64,000 nt of DNA from Nocardia transvalensis (GTDB lineage Bacteria; Actinomycetota; Actinomycetes; Mycobacteriales; Mycobacteriaceae). A program made the translations under genes and the position numbers. Numbering within the stretch: the stretch's first letter is position 1; each line of letters opens with the position of its first letter. The stretch spans positions 248,001-312,000 of the forward strand of contig NZ_JADLQQ010000007.1 of NCBI RefSeq assembly GCF_015477765.1, given 5' to 3'. The notes beneath the pieces are model-generated. The model searched no databases, had not been told where the DNA came from, and was given only the letters and a program-made list of their open reading frames with translations. This document shows positions 14,786 through 22,479 of the stretch, piece after piece.

Positions 14786-15991
14786 TCAGATGATGCCCTT
14801 TTCGGCTAGTCGAGCCAGTCGCGGTTCATCCAGACCGAGGAGGCCGCGATACACCTCGGCGGTGTGCTCGCCGAGCTCGGGGCCCGGGTGGCGCACGCTG
14901 CCGGGAGTCTCGCTCAGCTTGGGAAAGACGTTCTGCATGGGGATTTCGCCGAATTCGGGGTGGGCGAGCCGGATGATGGCGTCGCGGGCGGCGAAATGCG
15001 GGTCGGCGAACATGTCGCGCGCGGTGTAGATGCGGCCAGCGGGCACCCCGGCGGCGTGCAGCGCCGCCAGCAGCGGCTCGGCACCCTGGGATCTGGTCCA
15101 ATCGGCGATGATGTCGTCGAGTTCGGCCATATTCTCCCCACGCGCGGGATGGGTGGCGAACCGTTCGGCGCCGGTCAGCTCGGGGCGGCCCATGGCGGTG
15201 GCCAGGCGGGCGAAGACGCTGTCCTGGTTGGCGGCTATGAGGATCATCTCGCCGTCGGCGGTCGGATACGCATTGCTGGGGGAGACGTTCGGCAGCACCG
15301 CGCCGGTGCGCTCGCGTTGGTATCCGGTCACGCCCCACTCCGGCAGCAGCGATTCCATCATCGCGAGCACCGCCTCGTAGATGGCCGAGTCCACAATCTG
15401 GCCGCGGCCGGTGCTGCGGCGATGGTGCAGGGCAGCCAGCGCGCCGATCGTCGCGAACACCGCCGCCAGCGAATCACCCAGGGAGATACCGGTTCTCGCG
15501 GGCGGATGCCGAGGATCGCCGGTGACATACCGGATTCCGCCCATCGCCTCCCCGATGGAGCCGTAACCCGCGCGAGGCGCGTATGGGCCGCTCTGGCCGT
15601 ACCCGGTAACCCGCACCAGGATCAGGCCTTCGTTGTCGGCGCGCAGAGTGTCGTAGCCCAGGTCCCAGCGTTCCAGCGTGCCCGGGCGGAAATTCTCGAC
15701 GACGATATCGGAGCGGGCGATGAGTGCGCGCGCCAGCCGCTGACCCTCGCCGTCGCGCAGATTGCAGGTCACCGATTTCTTGTTGCGCGCCACCACGGGC
15801 CACCAGAGTGAGCGGCCGTAGGGCTTCTCCCGTCCCCATTCGCGCATCGGGTCGCCCTGGCCGGGTGCCTCCAGTTTGATCACCTCGGCACCCAGGTCGC
15901 CCAGCAGTTGACCGCAGAACGGGCCCGCCAGCAGTTGGCCCATCTCGATCACCCGCAGACCCGTCAGCGGGCCTGTCGTCTCCTCGGTCAT
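14786..15991 (-). CDS. CaiB/BaiF family (class III) CoA transferase 1
   Basis: A 401-residue class III CoA transferase with G-L-R-V-I-E-M at the start, N-K-K-S-V-T-C (residues 70-76), V-V-E-N-F-R-P-G (97-104) and the catalytic D173 in S-L-G-D-S. It moves CoA between carboxylic acids, often from succinyl-CoA. ATG 15991 is preferred over the in-frame GTG at 16000 because GGAG lies 8 nt upstream of the ATG. It is divergent from the HMG-CoA-lyase-type gene across a palindromic site (16051-16065), and first in a unit with the amidase and the membrane protein. Likely role: activation of a pathway di- or tricarboxylate before C-C cleavage. Confidence 0.9.
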   Translation of the reverse strand: MTEETTGPLTGLRVIEMGQLLAGPFCGQLLGDLGAEVIKLEAPGQGDPMREWGREKPYGRSLWWPVVARNKKSVTCNLRDGEGQRLARALIARSDIVVENFRPGTLERWDLGYDTLRADNEGLILVRVTGYGQSGPYAPRAGYGSIGEAMGGIRYVTGDPRHPPARTGISLGDSLAAVFATIGALAALHHRRSTGRGQIVDSAIYEAVLAMMESLLPEWGVTGYQRERTGAVLPNVSPSNAYPTADGEMILIAANQDSVFARLATAMGRPELTGAERFATHPARGENMAELDDIIADWTRSQGAEPLLAALHAAGVPAGRIYTARDMFADPHFAARDAIIRLAHPEFGEIPMQNVFPKLSETPGSVRHPGPELGEHTAEVYRGLLGLDEPRLARLAEKGII

Positions 15992-16050
15992 GGGGTGCAC
16001 TCCATTCCGTGCCGACTTCGGTGCCGGGCCGCACCGGCCACCGCGAGAAT

Positions 16051-16065
16051 GGATACAATGTATCC
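16051..16065. promoter_or_regulatory. Perfect palindrome between the CoA transferase and the lyase genes
   Basis: GGATACAATGTATCC, a 7-1-7 perfect dyad. It contains TACAAT, a good -10 hexamer for the rightward lyase gene, and lies 59 bp upstream of the CoA transferase start. It differs from the GTTTC-N7-GAAAC operator, so a second regulator (GntR- or TetR-type) may act here; none is encoded next to it. Confidence 0.55.
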
Positions 16066-16110
16066 CAATGCGAAACGAGCAACAAGATCGCCCGGGCCCG
16101 AGGAGGATTC

Positions 16111-17016
16111 GTGAAGGTAGCGCTGGTCGAGGTCGCTCCCCGGGACGGCCTGCAGAACGAACCGGAGATCGTGCCCACCGATGTCAAGGTCGAATTGATC
16201 CGGCGCAGCATCGACGCCGGGATACGACGCATCGAGGCGGTGAGTTTCGTCAACCCGGCCAGGGTGCCGCAGATGGCCGACGCCGAGGCCGTGCTCGCCG
16301 CGGTCCCGCGCGGTCACGGCATCTCCTATGCGGGACTGGTTTTCACCGAGCGCGGACTGGATCGAGCGGTGGCGGCCGGGGTGGGCGAGATCAATGTGGT
16401 GGTGGTGTCCACCGATACCCTCAGCCGCCGCAACCAGGGATGTACCACGGCGGAGGGCGTCGCGCGCTGGGCGGCGCTGGCCGAACGGGGTGCCGCGGCC
16501 GGATTGTGGCGCACGGTCACGATCGCGGCGGCATTCGGCTGTCCCTTCGAGGGCGAGGTGCCCGAGCAGCGGGTGGTCGACCTGGTGCAGCGTGTGGCCG
16601 CCGCGGCGCCCGACGAGATCGCCCTGGCGGACACCATCGGTGTCGGCACCCCCGACCGAGTGCGGCGTCTGGTTGCCGCGATTCGCGCCGCGGCGCCGAA
16701 GGCGTTGGTGCGCTGTCATTTCCACAACACCCGTAACACCGGCTACGCGAACGCCCTCGCCGCCCTGGACGCGGGCGCGCACGTGCTGGATGCCAGCACC
16801 GGCGGCATCGGCGGCTGCCCGTTCGCTCCGGCGGCCACCGGCAATATCGCCACCGAGGACCTGCTCTATGCCCTCGACCGGATGGGTGTCACGACGGGTG
16901 TGGACCTCGCGCGCGTGATCGAGACGGGCCGGTGGCTGGGTGCCATGCTGGGCAAGCAGGTGCCCGCGCTGCTCGGTCGCGCGGGTGTCTTTCCTGCCGC
17001 ACCGGTCGGTACGTGA
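16111..17016 (+). CDS. Hydroxymethylglutaryl-CoA lyase family enzyme
   Basis: A 301-residue HMG-CoA-lyase-type TIM barrel: R11-D12 in P-R-D-G-L-Q-N-E, H203 and H205 in C-H-F-H-N-T and the signature Cys236 in G-G-C-P-F-A-P. It cleaves a 3-hydroxy-3-methylglutaryl-CoA-type substrate (a beta-hydroxy acyl-CoA with a distal carboxylate) into a ketoacid and acyl-CoA. Start GTG 16111 has a perfect AGGAGG 4 nt upstream. It lies between, and is transcribed opposite to, two CaiB-type CoA transferase units, so citramalyl-CoA-like or methyl-malyl-CoA-like cleavage is as likely as leucine catabolism. None of the other leucine pathway genes is present. Confidence 0.9.
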   Translation: MKVALVEVAPRDGLQNEPEIVPTDVKVELIRRSIDAGIRRIEAVSFVNPARVPQMADAEAVLAAVPRGHGISYAGLVFTERGLDRAVAAGVGEINVVVVSTDTLSRRNQGCTTAEGVARWAALAERGAAAGLWRTVTIAAAFGCPFEGEVPEQRVVDLVQRVAAAAPDEIALADTIGVGTPDRVRRLVAAIRAAAPKALVRCHFHNTRNTGYANALAALDAGAHVLDASTGGIGGCPFAPAATGNIATEDLLYALDRMGVTTGVDLARVIETGRWLGAMLGKQVPALLGRAGVFPAAPVGT

Positions 17017-17038
17017 CCGTATCGACACCGCAGGATGT

Positions 17039-18472
17039 TTACCCGCGCGCAACGTTGTTCGTGGTGGCGTGCCGGAGAGGGGTGAGCAGCGGGTCGAGGG
17101 TGTCCAGTGCGGCCAAGTCCGCGACGGTGTCGGCGAGGGCATCGGCCCGGTCAGGTTCGAGATGCCCTGCGACGTTGAGGCGGAACTTGGTCGCGAGTTC
17201 CTCGGTGGAGAGGGGATTGCCGGGGCCGCCGCGGTTTTCGTCGACGCGTTCGGTTATCGTGTGGCCGTCGTGGAGGCGGGCGGTGAGCACGGCGGGGAAC
17301 TGGTGCGGAAAGAGGCTGTCGCAGTGCGGGTCCGGGACGCAGCGCACCATGGCGGCCAGTCGTAGGCGCTGGGGATCGCGCGCGGCCCGGTCGGTGAAGT
17401 CCTCGTGGAATACTCCGAGCCCGCCGCCCCCCGAGAGCGCGGCGGCGATCGTATAAGGGCCCGAAAACGCCGCGTGGTAACCGGACTCGGGATTCGCCTT
17501 GGCCGCGGCCGGTTCGGCGATCGTGCGGAGCGCGGCAGTCGGCGCACCCAGTTCCAGCTCGGCGATGTCGTCCGGGCCGATGCCGCGCGCCCGCAATCGC
17601 AAGGCGGCGTCGATCCCCGCGTGCGTGAAGTGATTGCAGGGATACGGTTTGAAGAAGATCTTGGGCAGCTCCCAGTCCACTGCGAGTCCTTCGGTGACGG
17701 CGCCGATGTGGCCGCGCTCGCCGCAGAAGGCTTGCAGCAGACCGAATCTGCCCTCGATGGCCGTCGGTGGCCCGGTGAGCCCGGCGCGGGCCAACCCGGC
17801 GGCGGTGACGGCGGCATGGGCGGCCCACCCGCAATGCACCCGTTTGACCGTGCCGCCGGTGCGATTGGCCTCGAGCAGGCCCGAGCCCATACTCGCGGCG
17901 ATCGCCATGGCGTGGGCGGTCCCGGTGGCGTCCAGCCCGGAGAGCAGGGCTGCCGCCGCCGCGCCGCCGACGGCCCCGCAGATGGCGGTGGCGTGCAGGC
18001 CGCGTTCGAAGAACACCGAATTCCTCAGCGCCGCATCGTAACCGGCCATGCCGAGCCGGACCGTGATCTCGATTCCGACGCCGACGGCATCGAGCAGGGC
18101 CGCGCCATCGGCCCGGCGGGCCTCGGCGACGGCCAGGGCCGCCGGAACCACCGAGGCGGACGGGTGCAGCACCGAGGGGAGATGGGTGTCGTCGAAGTCC
18201 AAGGCGTGCGCCAGGGTTCCGCCCAGCAGCGCCGCATTCGGGGCGGGCACGCGAGCCGGTGAGCCGAACGCGGTGGCCTGTTCTCGCCCGCCCCATTCGC
18301 TCAGCAACGTCCGGACCGCGGTGGCGGGTGCCAGATCCAGCGCGGCGATGCTGTTGCCGAGCACATCCAATACCCGCCGTGCCGCATCCGTCCGCAGTTC
18401 GGTGCCGATGCCGCGGGCGCGGGCCGTCTCGGCGAATGCGGCCAGGCGCCCGACCACTGTCGGCCCGCTCAT
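17039..18472 (-). CDS. MmgE/PrpD family protein (2-methylcitrate dehydratase-like)
   Basis: A 477-residue member of the MmgE/PrpD family: A-L-D-F-D-D-T-H (residues 90-97) and L-H-P-S-A (102-106) correspond to the conserved acidic and His motif of 2-methylcitrate dehydratase, and H-C-G-W-A-A-H-A and K-P-Y-P-C-N-H-F-T-H appear later. Family members add or remove water on tricarboxylates, or decarboxylate cis-aconitate. Start ATG 18472 overlaps the cyclase stop by 4 bp. It is the last gene of the operon CoA transferase 2 - cyclase - MmgE and is convergent with the lyase. In the proposed pathway it would hydrate a substituted maleate. No prpB or prpC accompanies it, so the propionate methylcitrate cycle is unlikely. 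Confidence 0.85.
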   Translation of the reverse strand: MSGPTVVGRLAAFAETARARGIGTELRTDAARRVLDVLGNSIAALDLAPATAVRTLLSEWGGREQATAFGSPARVPAPNAALLGGTLAHALDFDDTHLPSVLHPSASVVPAALAVAEARRADGAALLDAVGVGIEITVRLGMAGYDAALRNSVFFERGLHATAICGAVGGAAAAALLSGLDATGTAHAMAIAASMGSGLLEANRTGGTVKRVHCGWAAHAAVTAAGLARAGLTGPPTAIEGRFGLLQAFCGERGHIGAVTEGLAVDWELPKIFFKPYPCNHFTHAGIDAALRLRARGIGPDDIAELELGAPTAALRTIAEPAAAKANPESGYHAAFSGPYTIAAALSGGGGLGVFHEDFTDRAARDPQRLRLAAMVRCVPDPHCDSLFPHQFPAVLTARLHDGHTITERVDENRGGPGNPLSTEELATKFRLNVAGHLEPDRADALADTVADLAALDTLDPLLTPLRHATTNNVARG

Positions 18473-19281
18473 CGGCTCACCGCCGCGACCGGCCGCACCG
18501 GCGATCCGGTGGCGCCGACTATCCGCAGCGGCGCCAGCACGAAGACGAATTCCGTCGTCCCGGATTCGGACAGCTCGTCCAGCGCCAGATGTTCGAGGAT
18601 GTGGATACCCGATTCCACCAGCAACACCCGATGCACCGGCAGCACCCGGTGCCCGGCCCCCGGCGAAATGCATTCGTAGGCGGTTGTATCCGCTCCGGTC
18701 GCGCGGATGTCCTGAGCGGCAAGCCACTTCGCCGCGTCGACTCCGATCCCCGGGACGCCGTACTCCTGGCCGAGGTAGGCTCCGGCATCGCCGAACCGAC
18801 GGGCCCACCCGGTACGGATCAGCACCACATCGCCCGGTTCGACTGTCACACCGGCCGACTGCGCCGCGCGCCGCAGATCCTCCACGGTGATCTCGTAACC
18901 GCCCGGCAGCACATCGACACCGTGCACCCGCGCGACATCCAGCAGCACACCGCGACAGAGGAGGGCGGGCAGGTGCTCGGCGCCGTGCGCGGTGAACGCA
19001 CCGCCGCGCTGTGCCCGGTAGGCGTCCACACCGCCGTGCAGCCGCCCGTCCTGACTGACATGGCTGAGCGCGTCGATATGGGTGCCGACATGCCCGCCGG
19101 TGACGATGACCTCGTTGGCCGCCGACCCGCCGTCCGGGCGCACCGCATCGCCGTGCCGGCGCGCCAAGGTCATGCGAAAGCCGGGATGGTTCGGCGAGCA
19201 CGGCATTCCGGTGAAGAAGGGCTGGCCCAATTCGATCAGCCGCACCCCGGCCCGCACCGCCGCCAGCAACGGGTCGCTCAT
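18469..19281 (-). CDS. Cyclase family protein (kynurenine formamidase/isatin hydrolase type)
   Basis: A 270-residue metal-dependent hydrolase of the cyclase family. The binding motif G-G-H-V-G-T-H-I-D (H64, H68, D70) is readable, with a later H-R-V-L-L-V-E-S-G region. Relatives open cyclic amides (isatin hydrolase) or cleave formamides (kynurenine formamidase), usually with Mn or Zn. The start overlaps the stop of CoA transferase 2 (ATGA) and its stop overlaps the MmgE start, a tightly coupled operon. It adds a further C-N hydrolase to an island that already has three. Substrate unknown. Confidence 0.85.
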   Translation of the reverse strand: MSDPLLAAVRAGVRLIELGQPFFTGMPCSPNHPGFRMTLARRHGDAVRPDGGSAANEVIVTGGHVGTHIDALSHVSQDGRLHGGVDAYRAQRGGAFTAHGAEHLPALLCRGVLLDVARVHGVDVLPGGYEITVEDLRRAAQSAGVTVEPGDVVLIRTGWARRFGDAGAYLGQEYGVPGIGVDAAKWLAAQDIRATGADTTAYECISPGAGHRVLPVHRVLLVESGIHILEHLALDELSESGTTEFVFVLAPLRIVGATGSPVRPVAAVSR

Positions 19282-20465
19282 CGCACCACTCCCGCCGCCC
19301 GCAGCTCGGCCAGATCGACCTCGCCGACGCCATAGCGCCCCAGCACCTCCGCGGTATGGGCGCCCAGCGGGGGACCGGCCCAGCGGATCCGGCCCGGCGT
19401 TTCGGACATCCGGAACAGCACGTTCTGCATGCGCACCTGTCCCAGCTCGTCGTCGGGCACCGCGGCGATCGTGCCCAGTGCTTGATATTGGGGATCGGCG
19501 AAGATATCGGCGGCGGTGTAGATCGGCGCCACCGCCGCCTCGGCCTTGTCGAATTCGCGCACCACCTCGTCGGTTCCGCGCGCGGCGATCCACCCGGCCA
19601 CCGCGCCGTCGAGTTCGTCGGCGTGCGCGGCCCGGCCGGTGCCGGTGGCGAACCACGGCTCGTCGATCAGCTCCGGCCGCCCGACCAGCTGCATCACCCG
19701 GGCCGCAATGGATTCGGCGCTGGTCGACACCGCCACCCAGCCACCGTCGCCGGTGCGGTACACATTGCGCGGCGCATTGTTCGACGACCGATTGCCCAGC
19801 CGCTGCGGCAGCTCGCCCAGCTGGTCATAGGCGATCAGATGCGGACCCAGCAGGGTCAGAATCGGCTCGATGATCGCCAGATCCAGTTGCTGTCCCACCC
19901 CGTCGCGCTCGCGCGCCCGCAGCGCCGCCACGATTGCGAAGGCCGTCGTCAGCGCCGCCACGCCGTCGGCCAGGCCGAACGGCGGCAGCGTCGGCGGGCC
20001 GTCCGGTTCGCCGGTCATCGCTGCGAACCCGCTCATCGCCTCGGCGAGCGTGCCGAAGCCCGGCCGCCGCGCATACGGTCCGGTCTGGCCGAAACCTGTG
20101 ACCCGGGCCAGTATCAGGCGCGGATTCACCTCGCGCAGAACGGGGTAACCCAGCCCCCAGCGCTCGAGTGTGCCCGGCCGGAAGTTCTCGATCACCACGT
20201 CGGCATCGGCCGCCATGCGCCGGAAGATCTGCTGCCCCTGCGGGTCGCCCAGATACAGGGTGACAGATTTCTTGTTGCGGCCCAGCATCTTCCACCACAG
20301 CCCGGTCCCATCGCGGTGTGGTCCGTGGCCGCGTGCCGGATCGCCGCGCGGATGCTCGACCTTGATGACCTCGGCGCCGAAATCGGCGAGCAGGGTGGCC
20401 GCCAGTGGCCCGGCGAACAATGTCGCCGCATCCAGCACCCGGATACCGGCCAGCGCATCGGTCAT
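19278..20465 (-). CDS. CaiB/BaiF family (class III) CoA transferase 2
   Basis: A 395-residue class III CoA transferase with N-K-K-S-V-T-L (residues 64-70), V-I-E-N-F-R-P-G (91-98) and D167 in G-L-A-D-G as catalytic Asp. ATG 20465 is chosen because AAGGAG lies 8 nt upstream; an earlier in-frame start at 20483 is less well placed. It is only distantly similar to the other CaiB protein of the island, so the two may activate different acids. A GTTTC-N7-GAAAC operator lies 25 bp upstream, on the minus-strand side of a divergent promoter region shared with the hydantoinase gene. Confidence 0.9.
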   Translation of the reverse strand: MTDALAGIRVLDAATLFAGPLAATLLADFGAEVIKVEHPRGDPARGHGPHRDGTGLWWKMLGRNKKSVTLYLGDPQGQQIFRRMAADADVVIENFRPGTLERWGLGYPVLREVNPRLILARVTGFGQTGPYARRPGFGTLAEAMSGFAAMTGEPDGPPTLPPFGLADGVAALTTAFAIVAALRARERDGVGQQLDLAIIEPILTLLGPHLIAYDQLGELPQRLGNRSSNNAPRNVYRTGDGGWVAVSTSAESIAARVMQLVGRPELIDEPWFATGTGRAAHADELDGAVAGWIAARGTDEVVREFDKAEAAVAPIYTAADIFADPQYQALGTIAAVPDDELGQVRMQNVLFRMSETPGRIRWAGPPLGAHTAEVLGRYGVGEVDLAELRAAGVVR

Positions 20466-20490
20466 GGCGCAACTCCTTCTCACCCTGGTC

Positions 20491-20507
20491 GTTTCTCTGA
20501 ACGAAAC
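20491..20507. promoter_or_regulatory. Operator copy 5, GTTTC-N7-GAAAC
   Basis: GTTTCTCTGAACGAAAC, 25 bp before the CoA transferase 2 start (minus strand). With copy 6, 85 bp away, it brackets the divergent promoters of the CoA transferase operon and the hydantoinase gene. Confidence 0.75.
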
Positions 20508-20575
20508 ACTGTGGCGGGGCTATACGTTGACTATCAGCGCATCCTACTGCGAGGATCGCAGAATTGGTTGAAGTT

Positions 20576-20592
20576 GTTTCGCACAGAGAAAC
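20576..20592. promoter_or_regulatory. Operator copy 6, GTTTC-N7-GAAAC
   Basis: GTTTCGCACAGAGAAAC, ending 10 bp before the ATG of the hydantoinase gene (20603). It therefore overlaps the expected transcription start or ribosome-binding region, which suggests repression. Confidence 0.75.
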
Positions 20593-20602
20593 TGGGGAAG
20601 CC

Positions 20603-22066
20603 ATGGTGGCGACCGACCTGCTGATCCGGAATGCCCGCGTGGTGCGACCCGAGGGAGGTTCGGCCGACCCGGCCGATATCGCCCTGGCCGACGGCGCCAT
20701 CGTGGCAGTGGGGCCGAACCTCTCGGCGCCCGGTGCACGAGTGGTGGACGCCGAGGGCCTGCTGGCCTTTCCGGGTGTGGTTGATGCCCATCAGCATTGG
20801 GGTATCTACCACGACCTCGGTGATGACACCGAGAGCGAGAGCCGCGCCTGTGCGCAGGGCGGGGTCACCACGTCGCTGACCTATATGCGGACCGGCCGCT
20901 ACTACCTCGATCGGGGCGGACCGTATCGGGATTTCGTGCCGGAGGTGCTCGAGCGGATGCGCGGGCGCGCCTACATCGATCACGCGCTGCATCTGGCGCC
21001 GATGACCGCCGGACATATCGAGGAAATTCCTTATCTCGTCGAGGAATTCGGCATCACCTCGTTCAAGATCTTCATGTTCTACGGCGGGCACGGGCTGCAC
21101 GGACGGTCTGCGGATCAGTCCGACTTCCTCATGCTGCCGCCGGGTGAGCGCTACGATCTGGCGCATTTCGAATTCGTCATGCGCGGCGTGCAGCGCGCCC
21201 GGGAACGCTACGGCCCAGGCATCTCGCTGTCGCTGCACTGTGAGACCGCCGAGATCATGGCCGCCTACACGGCCCTGGTGGAGCGGGATCGGACACTGAC
21301 GGGGCTGCGCGCCTACAGCGCCTCGCGGCCACCGCATTCGGAGGGCTTGGCGATCACCATCGCCGCCTACCTCGCTCACGAGACCGGGCTGCCCGCGATC
21401 AATCTGCTGCACCTGTCATCGGCCAAGGCGGTGTCGGCGGCGCTGACGATGGCACGAGCGTTCCCGCACATCGACTTTCGGCGCGAGGTGACCATCGGCC
21501 ACCTGCTCGCCGATGTCGACACCGCGCACGGCCTCGGCGGCAAGGTGAATCCGCCGTTGCGCGAGCGCGCCGATGTGGAGGCCCTATGGGGTCACCTCGT
21601 GGCCGGTGAGATCGACTGGGTGGTCAGCGATCACGCATGCTGCCGCGAGGAGCAGAAGTTCGGGACCGATCGCGAGGATGTCTTCGCCGCCAGGTCCGGC
21701 TTCGGTGGTGCCGAGTACCTGCTGCCCGGCCTGGTCGGCGCGGCCCGCACCCGCGGTCTGGCGCTGTCTCGGATCGCGGCTCTCACCTCCCGGAATCCGG
21801 CCCGCCGCTACGGGCTGGCGACCAAGGGGGATATCGCGCCCGGCTACGACGCCGACATCGTGCTGGTCGACCCCGACGCGCACTGGACAGTGCGCGCCGC
21901 CGATTCCGAATCCGCCCAGGAATACAGCCCGTTCGAGGGCTTCGAGATGACCGCCCGGGTCACCGACGTATTCCTCCGCGGCCGTCGGATCCTGCGCTCG
22001 GGCAAGATCGACGCCCCACCACTCGGCCGCTACCTGCGCCGCCGGCCGGTCATGCCGACACCATAG
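20603..22066 (+). CDS. Hydantoinase/dihydropyrimidinase-type cyclic amidohydrolase (imidase candidate)
   Basis: A 487-residue amidohydrolase-superfamily enzyme with the binuclear metal site of the D-hydantoinase/dihydroorotase group: H63 and H65 in D-A-H-Q-H, the carboxylatable K155 in S-F-K-I-F, H212 in L-H-C-E-T, H270 in L-H-L-S-S and D343 in V-S-D-H. These enzymes open cyclic amides and imides (hydantoins, dihydropyrimidines, succinimides, maleimides). ATG 20603 is chosen over the upstream GTG at 20564 because the operator dyad would otherwise be coding. It lies divergent from CoA transferase 2. A cyclic imide hydrolase acting ahead of the isochorismatase-fold amidase is my preferred reading. 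No dihydropyrimidine dehydrogenase or beta-ureidopropionase partner typical of uracil breakdown is seen, apart from the distant nitrilase-fold gene. Confidence 0.85.
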   Translation: MVATDLLIRNARVVRPEGGSADPADIALADGAIVAVGPNLSAPGARVVDAEGLLAFPGVVDAHQHWGIYHDLGDDTESESRACAQGGVTTSLTYMRTGRYYLDRGGPYRDFVPEVLERMRGRAYIDHALHLAPMTAGHIEEIPYLVEEFGITSFKIFMFYGGHGLHGRSADQSDFLMLPPGERYDLAHFEFVMRGVQRARERYGPGISLSLHCETAEIMAAYTALVERDRTLTGLRAYSASRPPHSEGLAITIAAYLAHETGLPAINLLHLSSAKAVSAALTMARAFPHIDFRREVTIGHLLADVDTAHGLGGKVNPPLRERADVEALWGHLVAGEIDWVVSDHACCREEQKFGTDREDVFAARSGFGGAEYLLPGLVGAARTRGLALSRIAALTSRNPARRYGLATKGDIAPGYDADIVLVDPDAHWTVRAADSESAQEYSPFEGFEMTARVTDVFLRGRRILRSGKIDAPPLGRYLRRRPVMPTP

Positions 22067-22478
22067 GTAGTCGGGTCGAGGTGAGTTGGGTGAGGACGCA
22101 GACCCACTTGCCGTCCCGTTGGACGAAGACGTCGGTGGTCCATTCCTCGGCGTCATGTCGTCGACCGGCGTAGTGCGCGGTGTTGGTGACACGGGCGGTG
22201 CAGACCGCGGTGTCGCCGTAGATGCGGATGCGTGGCTCGCCGATTCGGGCCATGGCGGAGTGGGTGAGCGTACCCGCGCGGACCAGGTCGAGAAACTCCG
22301 AGCCCGGGGAGATGCCGCGGTCGGTGACGAAAACCCAATCGTCGGAGACGAACTCGGCCAGGGCGTCGGCGTCGTTGGCGACGATGGCGGCCGCCCACTC
22401 GTCACTTCTGCGGATGATCTCGCGTTCGACGGCCTCGTTGCGGCCCGCGGCGGTCGGTGGGGGAGGCATGAGGTCCAT
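22050..22478 (-). CDS. SnoaL/DUF4440-like NTF2-fold protein
   Basis: A 142-residue small alpha+beta-barrel protein of the NTF2-like superfamily: E-W-A-A-A-I-V-A-N-D-A-D-A-L followed by F-V-S-D-D-W-V-F-V-T-D-R-G, and later W-T-T-D-V-F-V-Q-R-D-G-K-W. This is the normal DUF4440 pattern. Function not known; such proteins act as small isomerases, hydrolases or ligand binders. Its start is one base after the antiporter stop, so it probably ends the khtTU-like operon. Its 3' end overlaps the hydantoinase 3' end by 17 bp. Confidence 0.75.
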   Translation of the reverse strand: MDLMPPPPTAAGRNEAVEREIIRRSDEWAAAIVANDADALAEFVSDDWVFVTDRGISPGSEFLDLVRAGTLTHSAMARIGEPRIRIYGDTAVCTARVTNTAHYAGRRHDAEEWTTDVFVQRDGKWVCVLTQLTSTRLPMVSA

Positions 22479-22479
22479 G

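Noticed and set aside
16111..17016. Leucine degradation cluster based on the HMG-CoA-lyase family gene
   Set aside because: No isovaleryl-CoA dehydrogenase, methylcrotonyl-CoA carboxylase or enoyl-CoA hydratase is present; the context is CoA transferases and C-N hydrolases.
17039..18472. Propionate methylcitrate cycle based on the MmgE/PrpD gene
   Set aside because: No 2-methylcitrate synthase or lyase accompanies it, and the operon contains a cyclase and a CoA transferase instead.
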